A program made the position numbers and the translations under genes. Of a stretch of 37,724 bases of DNA, positions 12,101-19,282 are shown piece after piece. Within the stretch, counting starts at the first letter, position 1. Every line of letters starts with the position of its first letter. This stretch comes from an uncultured Fibrobacter sp. GTDB lineage: Bacteria > Fibrobacterota > Fibrobacteria > Fibrobacterales > Fibrobacteraceae. The notes beneath the pieces are model-generated. The model ran no database searches, was not told where the DNA came from, and was given only the letters and a program-made list of their open reading frames with translations. Location: contig CAMZGI010000004.1 in assembly GCA_947306305.1 (NCBI GenBank), positions 1-37,724 of the forward strand. The letters run 5' to 3'.

Positions 12101-13473
12101 TCTTCTTGCTGACCGCCATCCTGAGATGCAATCGTCGTAAGCCTCCAGTCGCCCAGCTTCCATTCAGCCTTGATACCGAACAGGCCCTGGTGGTTTTCGG
12201 AGTAACCCGTAAATTCCGTACCGGCAAGCGACAAGTTCGTAGTACCCGCTTCGACTCTCTGCAAGATGTAGTCTTCGAATTCGCCCTTGAACGATTCTTC
12301 ATAAACCACGCGAACTTCGTTCTGCGAACCAAGACCTTCATCCACATTCTTGATTTCGACCGTGATGTAAGGACCGATCTTACCTTCGACCATGAAGCTC
12401 GGGTTGTAGTCCAACGACGGAGACGGCCAGAGGCTCGTCTTGGTGCTGCCTTCGGCATCGTCCTTTTCGCCATAACCCTTGAAGCGGACATCCATCGAAC
12501 CCTTGAGCATGAGCTTCGGTTTGTTGAAGCCAAAGTCCTTCATCCACGCAGGCATGTTCACCGGAATCGAGATATCAAAGACAGAACCCGTTTCGGGAGC
12601 TTCGTAACCACCGTCGCTCTGCCCCACCAGTCCATTGAGCCACAAACGCTTGCGGCCAATATCGTACATGTCAGAGACGTAATCTGCAAGTTCGGGGTAA
12701 TGCGAAGTCCAAAGGACAGTCGTATCCGTGCGGGACACCGTGTTCACACGCTTTTCGGTCACGTCGATTTCACGAGTCGCCACGTCAATTTCGTGCGAGA
12801 AAATCTGCCCCTTCGAGGTATTCATCAAGCCACGACGCATGCCAATGCCACCCATCGGGAGCAATCCGTCCAACGGGGATGTCGATTGGGGAGTCGGGAG
12901 ATACTTGACCGCAGGAGCCCAATCTTCCGTACCGACATCGCCAGCAGCTTCGGCTGAAGCCTCAGAAGCTTTAGCCACAGGAGCGTTCTTTGCAGAAGCA
13001 CTCGATGCAGGAGTCGAGACCACGACCGTAGCAGACGATACAGGAGTCGTGGACGGCTTCGGAGCCACAGAAGACGACGAACGAGCAGGCGAAACCTGCG
13101 CAGAAGAAATCGGCACCGCCGCTACAGGAGCAACCGACGAAGACGAGACTCGCTCAGGCGAAGATTCGGCCTTCACCGACGACGAAGAGACCTTAGCAGG
13201 CAAGGGCTCTGCTTTAGCCGAGGACACCGGCGTAGCCGATGAGGCTGGCACAGCCGCCTCTGACGAAGACGAAACCGCCACCGACGGTTGAGCCGATGAA
13301 GCAGGCACCGTCGAAGAAGTGCTTACAGACGGCACGTCCTGAAAAAGTTCATCGTCAAAAAGAGATTCATACGAACTAAGGGTTCCGTCCTGAGACCAGA
13401 CGGACCCCACAGCGACAAAGCTGCAAGCAGCAAAACCCCAAAGGGTGGATTTTAAAAACTTTCTAAAATGCAA
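6199..13473 (-). CDS. sprA: SprA-type type IX secretion outer-membrane translocon (2424 aa) with Ser/Ala/Pro-rich N-terminal region
   Basis: Very large OM protein with signal peptide; SprA-like segments (e.g. DYEVNYELGQIELLSERALDP, LVEDFESTATG...PLSRLSWYPASPP); beta-barrel-like C-terminus ending in FELALMLRFD. Confidence 0.9.
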   Translation of the reverse strand: MHFRKFLKSTLWGFAACSFVAVGSVWSQDGTLSSYESLFDDELFQDVPSVSTSSTVPASSAQPSVAVSSSSEAAVPASSATPVSSAKAEPLPAKVSSSSVKAESSPERVSSSSVAPVAAVPISSAQVSPARSSSSVAPKPSTTPVSSATVVVSTPASSASAKNAPVAKASEASAEAAGDVGTEDWAPAVKYLPTPQSTSPLDGLLPMGGIGMRRGLMNTSKGQIFSHEIDVATREIDVTEKRVNTVSRTDTTVLWTSHYPELADYVSDMYDIGRKRLWLNGLVGQSDGGYEAPETGSVFDISIPVNMPAWMKDFGFNKPKLMLKGSMDVRFKGYGEKDDAEGSTKTSLWPSPSLDYNPSFMVEGKIGPYITVEIKNVDEGLGSQNEVRVVYEESFKGEFEDYILQRVEAGTTNLSLAGTEFTGYSENHQGLFGIKAEWKLGDWRLTTIASQDGGQQEEYSIKANESTTEFQVTDKQFLAYRYYFLNHEARNKYIDEAIKGNTTPNYAATNLRLYKRSALNVSSDVIDDVTVVYTTPQGATVEKVVNRMVEIPSSEFTYDSRTGIVKINGVNRNTLVAASWSGDGTGRVGTTLRDGGRAVLIQWDASLSELTDIDKLMLRNVYSIGISDASSSNFVLRMKDKSGISGSYLKTLGLADAKNGTPLTSDATIFTKDASGSYTGEMWLPCKQFTDSIYKGVSNPVELAKQNCLEPLRNLDSSAAMAQLYTLPVYNLQRYTNRFYFESVGKRRNSTISVRDPNSSYSVNSGSCMDISPGSEKVTAGSTTLIRGTDYEVNYELGQIELLSERALDPNKEIKVKFECEPLFEIDNKLLLGARAELPLDLYGLGAGSVFGVTALYRSQSTTAEVPTLGNEPYSSFLWGVNLRLQDSSKALTDLVNAIPGINTTAQSNWRFEAEFAGSRHNANTSQTTTALVEDFESTATGLVYPLSRLSWYPASPPGGDDSTSYSTYIANQDFRHQGEFIWHSNNTELYKYIYPNVGNSDVDNQHLTVLKMTLRPNDNLMGNSWGGIMRPNGSYYQDMSEMKYIELVARGNSGSIYIDLGLVSEDISINGHRPNGEYDGENQIGMTTAQHDRGLDGKTGADEDRIKWDCRFADCRDSVYTVSNVGASTTDIARDDFKDYDEESDPPVNINGTENNLGERAYDTEDINKNGSLDTDINFVRYRIDLSDTNSANFEKLYNGWRKWRIPLSQYDTIVSPSGNGYKEILAESHFTRVWLGSLAPGVSEAKVQIVSLGVLGNAWEETTVADLYRTTSSEHSQIVEVNGVENRVTESVATRDTTYLKVSTINNRENSNKYYKSPNTVTERDADSNAPLKETALVLDYHNMSPGQEVGVTRLFESDTKNFSSYKSLKMEIHHDSKSKTDKVPVRFALQFGEGSIDGSNDYYEWSFRPIWYNCESDTLKGRREDCHEQNWIDNAFAMDLVDFSDLKRGRHPPYLEPIVKKLKGEREEKREEQLRLVGNPSITKVDWIRFVIIADSNASPKDLEGTFWLNDLRLSEMDTEWGYAARVNGQVNFADFISLSGAVRYQDGDFATLSSSGRSPKPDIATAASQLDVSADISIALNKFLDDSLGFHIPMSFSYHSMTKRPYMKPTDDMILRKSSFVDLTGDMFQNDLAVTSDEKENELRDSAESKGYQSFVSEKSFSVSYHKDYKASDSKLGEFFKQAFLERPALSYSYHQSEGRATTSSDSTYSYHTLLEYKLGTFSMFKFKPFEGLEKISWLKDLSKTEFEPWPQTFDLTLFDFNYVRYVNQTRDPDFVEPQVDKVVTYTAELNHKLNMRWNIFSFLSANYAINIRRDMFGGGDREAFTKENFFTTAEGGLFASGYIFDHDHSDRKVYVSRDSLVIIPVDTVAKGDLKIDLQNPDSYEIRYDTTEFYKVDSVGHREYGRAYGILRNERSRNQQLRINFNPKLIPFIPFNMQFSSDFNQQKSIPDDFDFYDQTNVAKNYWTISQTNRFEFTPTLKILELADLFGKENAVSSFLNKLKWREVKFNWNASTNTVGENFTLAQLYEEQGVTPFQYYLYGLGFGNGHRGRGLWNIMTGDMGLTSRDDFTGFSQYRNKNVDTLVYQGSFRNSVSRSLQISTGLTLPFWDISLTGDFQWKEDFAQSREYPLYIDTTTTLPKIGVGLSIPNIAQKVSFLNSFRSVSLSNRFDYSRTVTKRPFQSAEDSWANVWNFNPLVRISFLTQSNLRIENSVRMKIESTDRRPKDEVIGNPCFPDESVTNCTDTTSYFLETPWIPTALYNDFAINVGDDFTITYPLKLDKGFQLWKWYFKLKNNIDLKLTAGYDYKKTIRKEYTPVNGYDKFNAESGTDGIFKQWSYDSGIPEEYRTVYKPKLELSYRTVPSRVHEWFIRPSASYTFNKMASLSSYIEYRQIHEKLDDETAHMRQILQFELALMLRFD

Positions 13474-13522
13474 CGGTCACAAAATACAAAAACGGAACGT
13501 TCAAAATTTGCACCGATAACAT

Positions 13523-13560
13523 AGAAAAAAAGAAACGCACCCATTTTTACGGATGCGTTC
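13523..13560 (-). terminator. Rho-independent terminator downstream of the AIPR gene
   Basis: Minus strand reads GAACGCATCCgtaaaaatGGGTGCGTTTCTTTTTTTC: stem with a G-T wobble followed by a T run. Confidence 0.75.
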
Positions 13561-13595
13561 CAAAATTGATTTCGAGGCCCTTTTTAAAGGATAAA

Positions 13596-15488
13596 TTAGA
13601 GGAACACCTCGATACCGCCGCGGCACTTTTCCCAAGCAGGGTTCTTTTTGCACAAGAGTTCAATCATCTTGTCGTAAGTAGCCGTGTTGGAGAAGCCCTT
13701 CCACAAGCGACGTTCCACAGATTCGCCCGAATCCTTGTCAATCGTCGTGATGGTATCGTAGTAGTTTGCGTTATCCTTGAATTCAGAAATGAGAATGTTC
13801 TTCAAGTCGTCCGTGTAGATGCGGGATGCATACTTGAGGATGGAATCGTTGAAGTTGAGTTCGTTTTCGACGAGCCATTCAAAGTCCTGAATCGGATTGC
13901 CGTAAATGAGCCAGTGGCGGAGAGCGAGAGCAACCACCAAGTCCTTCACTGCGCTGCGGAAGATGAACTTGTCTTCGAGACGGCCATTCCACGTGATGCG
14001 GGTCAGCGGGTTATCGTCGTTAGCTTCGATAGACACGCCCTTGCCCGGAGTGACCTTGCGGATCTTGATCGGGAGACGGCTAAGGAGCTGCCATGCCTTC
14101 GTGAAAGCGATAGTCTTGCGGACGAAATCCTTTTCCTTTTCGGGAGCCACGCGCACAAACGCGCCGAAGCAACGCTGGTAGAGCGTTTCCTTGTCAAAGA
14201 TGCAGTCGCTGGAGCGGCATTCGCTGAGCTTGCCATCCATCATGAACAATGTCTTAGCAAGTTCCGGACGCATACGCACTTCGAGCTTACGGGTACGAGC
14301 TTTAAGACGCACGCCATCCTTGTAAACGTAAGTAAAGCCTTCTTCCTGATAACGCTGCCAAATGAAGAACTGCAAATCGTCAGCAGCGCGCAGATGGTAG
14401 CTGAACACCGGGTTCTGGCGGTTGTTAGCCATAGTCACCTGGTTCAAGAAGTTGTCGGCACCCTGATACGGCACAACGACCTTCACGAGCACCTGCGGGT
14501 TCACCGGATGCTTGCTCTTCTTGGCATACTGTTCATAAGTGAAGAGGGACTGGGCACCGTTAATAATCTTCGGACGTTCGATGAAGAGAACCTTCTTGCC
14601 ATCGCGATCCTTCAAACGCAGGTCGTCGCCCGTAAGCGTCATACCATTGTGGAGGAACGGGAAGTCATCGACGTTCACATTCTTGTCGTCGTTGCGCTCC
14701 ATCGTCTGGAAAGCATCGATAAGAGCAGCGTTCGTATGGGTGAGGTTGCCCAAGTAAGTACGAATGTTGGAGCTCACAATAGCCATGTTGTGCTTCGTCT
14801 TGAGACGCTTGCCCAAAGCAACATGGTAGTCGAAAATCGTGCGGATCGGGCAGAAGCCGAGGAAAAGCTCGCCGTGATCAGAAGTGAGGTGAAGCGGTTC
14901 GGAATCCATCTCGATTTCAAGCTTGTCGTCTGCAGAACGGAAATCGCGAGTCAAGTCGTCGTGTTCGGCAATAATTTCGAGCTTTGCCTTCACGTCGGTC
15001 TTCCAAAGCATCAGCTTGCGGCGCATGTCCTTGAGAGTGCGTTCCAGTTCGGAATCGGTAATGTCACGGCTTGCGCGAGTGCGGAGCACCGTGATTTCCA
15101 AGGTTTCCATGTAAGGACGGCTTGCAGGAGTATTTTCGTCTTCTTCCGCTTCTTCGTCGGTAATCTTGTTGACCGCCCACGGGTCGGCTTCTTCGCGAAG
15201 CGAGAGGAAGAACGGATTGGTCGGGTCGCTAGTGCGGAACACTGCAATCTGAAGCTGCTTCAAATCGGCGTTCAGATGCGCAACCACCTTTTCGAGCGGA
15301 GTATCTTCGTCCAAAAAGATGAAGAATTCCATAAAACCCTGAGAATATTGGAAGCCATGGAAGCATCCATTTTCATCTAGGTTTAAGTGCCGGAGTGCCT
15401 TAATTCTATCGTTCGGGTCGTTAGGGTTCAAGCTCAAGAGGCTAGCGACAAATGCTAAGCGGCGTTCCTGCGATTTTGTTAGTTCCAT
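13596..15488 (-). CDS. AIPR-family (abortive infection phage resistance) protein, 630 aa
   Basis: AIPR-like core: NIRTYLGN...FLHNGMTLTGDDLRLKD...RPKIINGAQSLFTY...VLVKVVVPYQGADNFLNQVTMANNRQNPV. SD-like GAGGA upstream of ATG. Confidence 0.8.
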   Translation of the reverse strand: MELTKSQERRLAFVASLLSLNPNDPNDRIKALRHLNLDENGCFHGFQYSQGFMEFFIFLDEDTPLEKVVAHLNADLKQLQIAVFRTSDPTNPFFLSLREEADPWAVNKITDEEAEEDENTPASRPYMETLEITVLRTRASRDITDSELERTLKDMRRKLMLWKTDVKAKLEIIAEHDDLTRDFRSADDKLEIEMDSEPLHLTSDHGELFLGFCPIRTIFDYHVALGKRLKTKHNMAIVSSNIRTYLGNLTHTNAALIDAFQTMERNDDKNVNVDDFPFLHNGMTLTGDDLRLKDRDGKKVLFIERPKIINGAQSLFTYEQYAKKSKHPVNPQVLVKVVVPYQGADNFLNQVTMANNRQNPVFSYHLRAADDLQFFIWQRYQEEGFTYVYKDGVRLKARTRKLEVRMRPELAKTLFMMDGKLSECRSSDCIFDKETLYQRCFGAFVRVAPEKEKDFVRKTIAFTKAWQLLSRLPIKIRKVTPGKGVSIEANDDNPLTRITWNGRLEDKFIFRSAVKDLVVALALRHWLIYGNPIQDFEWLVENELNFNDSILKYASRIYTDDLKNILISEFKDNANYYDTITTIDKDSGESVERRLWKGFSNTATYDKMIELLCKKNPAWEKCRGGIEVFL

Positions 15489-15693
15489 TTTTTCCTCAAT
15501 AATTACACTGCAAGACCAATATACAATAATATTATATATTGGAGTATTCTCGTAATTTGCACCCTAAAAATAGTTTCAAATCACAGCATTTGCGTGCAAA
15601 AAAAGATAAAACTTTCATTTTTTTAGGTAAAACCTCCCTTTCAAGTGTACAAATGTATAGAAAATTTTATTAAATAGGGCAAAAACCGTGCAA

Positions 15694-15714
15694 AAGCGGA
15701 GCAAGAGTCCGCTT
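15694..15714 (-). terminator. Weak terminator-like hairpin between the AAA+ and AIPR genes
   Basis: AAGCGGA-gcaagag-TCCGCTT, 7-bp stem; short T run on the minus strand (CCGCTTTTG). Confidence 0.35.
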
Positions 15715-15744
15715 AAGACAGCTTAAAATTATGTAAAATTTAAC

Positions 15745-18093
15745 TTACAACCCCATGTGGCGGCCCTCGCGAGAGTCCTTGCAAGCGACTTCGTGCTTTA
15801 ACGCATCGAAGATTTTATCGGCAGAAAGCTCCGACTTGTCAAAGAACCGGAACGTTCCATAAACCGCATTGAAATCGCCGGGAGCAAGTTGCCGCAATTC
15901 GCGGACAGCGGCAGGGCATGCAAATTCCGGGAAAAACGCATTCCACATGGATTCGGCCCCATCGGGCTGCAAATACCCGAACTTAATTTTCATGGCAAAG
16001 CGGCGACGCGATGCCTGATCCAGATTGTCGTTGAAGTTGGTTGCCGCAATGAAGATGCCCTTGAAGTTTTCCATCTGCGTCAAAAGCTCGTTTACTTGAG
16101 TGACTTCCCAACTGTGATCAGCCCCTGCACGTTCTTGAATCATGCTATCGGCCTCGTCCAAAAAGAGTATCGCATTCTTTTCTTCTGCTTCGCGGAACAT
16201 CTTGCGGATATTCTTTTCCGTTTCGCCTACATAGCAATTCAAAAGGTCGCTCGCCTTGCGGATTATCAACTTGCGGTTCAAATCGCGGGCGATGAACTTC
16301 GCGAGTTCCGTCTTGCCCGTTCCCGGAGGACCGTAAAAAAGAACGTTGAGCGAATCAGGCTTGTCCGCAGGCCGCATCTTTTTCCACTTTGCGTCAAAAG
16401 ATTTCATCACATGCTGCACATAGCTCATTTCGCAATCGAGGTTCAGCACGTCCAGCACATAACTCGGCGCATGAGATTCCTTGTCGCGAGAAGCATATTC
16501 CAACGACAAATCCAAAAGCGTCGTTTGGGCAGCAGCAATTTCACGCACAACCTCGGCTACGTCTATTTTGCAACCGCTTTTCTTGAGCATCTTTGCCCCG
16601 GCAATCGCCTGCGTAATCCCGCCCGCCGTAATCGGGTACGTATCCGCCAAATTTTGGACAACCTCTGGAGCAAGCAACTTAGCTGCATGCTGTTCCTTAA
16701 TCACAGAACGCCACATATCAATTCGTTTTTCCGATTCCAGCCGTTCAAAACGGAGCGAATAATCAAAACGACGCAAAGAACTCGCCTCGATAAGACCTAT
16801 GTTATTCGAAATCCAAATGACAGGAACACAAATCTGTTCCAAGAAAAAGTTAAGAGCCCCCTTTTCGCAGCAATTCAAGATAAGGTCAGCCTCATCGACA
16901 AGCAAAATCGCCTTTTGATTCTTGTACTTGTTCGCGGCAAAGAGAATGCTCCCCATTCTTTCTGCAATCGGAGAACCCTTGATGGAATCTTTGTGCACAC
17001 CGTTGGTGCTGACATTAGTCATGACAAGCGGACACTTGAGTTCATGAGCAATCGCCTTTGCAAGTTCCGTCTTTCCCGTACCCTCCACGCCGTAAAAGAA
17101 AACATTCAGCCTAGAGCCCACAGGATTGTTCTTCAACATTTCGAACATCAATTCAACCTTAGGATTACCCTTGCAAAGCTCGCGATAAGAAACGCATTTT
17201 CCTTTGTACGTCCGGCAATACAGGCTATCCAAATCATTGCCCGAACGACCATCCAAAAAATAACCAATGCGGCACGAAATATCGAGATCGTCATCGAGAA
17301 TGTTCATGCGTTTCAAGACACCATCGTTTGCAATAGCTTTTTCGATATTCAATTTAGGATAAAAAGCCGCGAAAATTTTAGATAAATTGCCATCCTCAAA
17401 TTTTCGATATCCATTCATACTGCTAATATTTTCACAAACACTCTTGTTCTTAAAAATCCAAGAAAACGCAACAAGCTCCAATTCAGTTTCGTTCAAATTC
17501 AGCGTTTTTTGCAAAAGCTTCAACCGTATCCAATAAGAATCCTTTGAAACATCCGAATTTTCCTCGATGAGCAAATAAAGTTCCCGCTCAAAACTTTCGA
17601 AAAACACCTTTTGAGCACTGGCATCAAAGATAGGTTCATCATTAAGACAATTGCGGACAACCCGATTCACATCATCGCTCGCACCAGAACTCTTGATAAA
17701 CTTGTTGAAGGACTGCACCGCTTTACGGCGGCGTATGTACAGAACCGATTTTCCTTCAAGCTCTTCGTCGCAATCATCGCCATCATCAACGCAAATGGAC
17801 TCCCACGGCATAACCTTATCTTTTTTCTGTTTGACCTGCGTTTTTTTCACCTTTTCATCTTCGAGCCGGTTCTTATACTCAAAATGCTCGGACATGCTTT
17901 TCAAAACATGCTTCGCGTTCGCTCTCGGGAGTATCCCCAAGCAATCGTCAACCTCTGGCCTTGCATTTCCACAACGCAAAGCACGGACCCAATATTCGTA
18001 ACCCTTGAGCGTGACAAAGTCAAGCTTTGCCTTTTTTGTAAAGACGTTTTTGTCCAAGTCCTTGAGGACATTTTTAAAATAATTTTCAGCCAT
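15745..18093 (-). CDS. Tandem AAA+ ATPase (two AAA modules, 782 aa)
   Basis: Walker A GVEGTGKTELAKAIA with Walker B AILLVDEAD; second Walker A GPPGTGKTELAKFIA with Walker B AILFLDEAD; Arg-finger-like SLRRFD and SRRRFAMKIKF. SD AAGGAG upstream. Confidence 0.9.
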   Translation of the reverse strand: MAENYFKNVLKDLDKNVFTKKAKLDFVTLKGYEYWVRALRCGNARPEVDDCLGILPRANAKHVLKSMSEHFEYKNRLEDEKVKKTQVKQKKDKVMPWESICVDDGDDCDEELEGKSVLYIRRRKAVQSFNKFIKSSGASDDVNRVVRNCLNDEPIFDASAQKVFFESFERELYLLIEENSDVSKDSYWIRLKLLQKTLNLNETELELVAFSWIFKNKSVCENISSMNGYRKFEDGNLSKIFAAFYPKLNIEKAIANDGVLKRMNILDDDLDISCRIGYFLDGRSGNDLDSLYCRTYKGKCVSYRELCKGNPKVELMFEMLKNNPVGSRLNVFFYGVEGTGKTELAKAIAHELKCPLVMTNVSTNGVHKDSIKGSPIAERMGSILFAANKYKNQKAILLVDEADLILNCCEKGALNFFLEQICVPVIWISNNIGLIEASSLRRFDYSLRFERLESEKRIDMWRSVIKEQHAAKLLAPEVVQNLADTYPITAGGITQAIAGAKMLKKSGCKIDVAEVVREIAAAQTTLLDLSLEYASRDKESHAPSYVLDVLNLDCEMSYVQHVMKSFDAKWKKMRPADKPDSLNVLFYGPPGTGKTELAKFIARDLNRKLIIRKASDLLNCYVGETEKNIRKMFREAEEKNAILFLDEADSMIQERAGADHSWEVTQVNELLTQMENFKGIFIAATNFNDNLDQASRRRFAMKIKFGYLQPDGAESMWNAFFPEFACPAAVRELRQLAPGDFNAVYGTFRFFDKSELSADKIFDALKHEVACKDSREGRHMGL

Positions 18094-18144
18094 GCGAATA
18101 CTCCTTTTTATTTTTCTTGATACTCAAAATCTAGATATTCACTG

Positions 18145-18159
18145 CGACAAATATTGTCG
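18145..18159. promoter_or_regulatory. Operator-like inverted repeat upstream of the tandem AAA+ gene
   Basis: CGACAA-ATA-TTGTCG, perfect 6-bp arms, about 50 bp upstream of the start codon. Confidence 0.35.
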
Positions 18160-18180
18160 TAATTGAAGGTAATTTTACAA

Positions 18181-18196
18181 CGTGACAAAAATCACG
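18181..18196. promoter_or_regulatory. Second inverted repeat upstream of the tandem AAA+ gene
   Basis: CGTGA-CAAAAA-TCACG. Confidence 0.3.
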
Positions 18197-18307
18197 CTGA
18201 TGCAAACCAGACACATCATTTCAGACATCAAGAAACGCTTTTCAGTGAACAAAATGCGAATAGGGCTAAAAACCGTCATCCACACGCTGAAATTTTACAA
18301 AAGTTGA

Positions 18308-18658
18308 CTTTTAACACGAAATGACTCATATTTTCGTTATAAAAGTAAACCTTATTGTGCGGAATCGACGTCATACATTAAAGAAAAATGTACATGCTTT
18401 TACGTCGATTCAAAACTGTTCAAAGTAGGACTAACTCAGAAAAAGACGACATTCGGAAATTTAGTTCCTTGCTACAATGCAGAACGAACAATATGCGACA
18501 TTCTTAGAAGCCGCAATCGAATGAACGAAGAAACGGTTGTCGCCGCCATAAAAAACTACGCGGCAAAGCCCGACAAGAATTTATTCAGCCTGTATGAGTA
18601 CGCCACTAAATTCTCGGTACTTTCCGCTGTCAAAAGATACATGGAAGTTCTACTTTGA
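18308..18658 (+). pseudogene. 5'-truncated AbiEi-like (type IV TA antitoxin) remnant
   Basis: 117 open codons without an early ATG: ...CFYVDSKLFKVGLTQKKTTFGNLVPCYNAERTICDILRSRNRMNEETVVAAIKNYAAKPDKNLFSLYEYATKFSVLSAVKRYMEVLL*, matching the AbiEi C-terminal pattern (ERTICDxxRSRNxx...YxxxKxKNLxxLxxYAxxxxVxxxxxxYLEVLL). Confidence 0.7.
18362..18411. repeat. Long imperfect hairpin inside the AbiEi-like remnant
   Basis: GAATCGACGT ... ACGTCGATTC perfect 10-bp arms, 30-nt spacer with inner partial pairing (CATACATT / AATGTACATG). Confidence 0.6.
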
Positions 18659-19282
18659 AACAACGAACAGCAAACGCGTTCAAAAACACCCGAAACAACG
18701 ACATGGGCATCATTTTTTTACATAGCTATTTGCAATAGAAGCCACATTTTTCATAGGACTTTTACAGTTTCTGCCCCCTCCTCAAAATTCTCACACCGCA
18801 TAAAGCGGCATATTGGTCAACGCATCCTATGTCGAAAAGCATTTTTCGACACATAGGGCTTCTATACGGCACCCAGCGTTCCCATCCGCAGCCGTATTCA
18901 CTTTTTGAACCATTCGGGTTCATGCACAATGTTTTCTGCAATCTTTTTGAGGCAGCGTTTGCCGAGCCGTCGGTCAAGCAGAGCTAACAAGCGAATAAAA
19001 TAATTCTCATTTTGCAAGAATTTTTCGTAAGGAAACACATTCAAATAATCGTTGCACAAATTACATTCTGCAAACAACTTTATTCATAATATTCTCAGAA
19101 GACGTTTCGCAAGCATCAAAATCTTTCTTGCAGTCGAAACCGCGACAAATACAATCGTGGTCAATAACGGCATAAACAATGTGAACCCTCTCAAATCTGT
19201 TGTACTCGCTGCAACGGATTTTTCTACGCAACAGGTCTGTTTTAGGGAATTGAATCTATATTAAAGAAAAATGGAGTGTACG

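Noticed and set aside
6250-12957. Large plus-strand ORFs (689, 128, 704 and 550 aa) opposite sprA
   Set aside because: Arg/Val/His-rich, no recognisable domains, fully antisense to a clear SprA; typical shadow ORFs from codon bias.
13566-15380. 604-aa plus-strand ORF opposite the AIPR gene
   Set aside because: Shadow ORF; the minus strand has recognisable AIPR motifs and an SD sequence.
15889-17385. 498-aa plus-strand ORF opposite the tandem AAA+ gene
   Set aside because: Antisense to two complete AAA modules; no coherent protein features.
18762-18977. 71-aa minus-strand ORF with an imperfect hairpin (cctatgtcgaaaa-gcat-ttttcgacacatagg)
   Set aside because: No domain recognised; more likely a repeat or structured intergenic sequence. 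Too weak to call.
19052-19264. 70-aa plus-strand ORF upstream of the lipoprotein
   Set aside because: No SD or domain features; probably leader/intergenic sequence.
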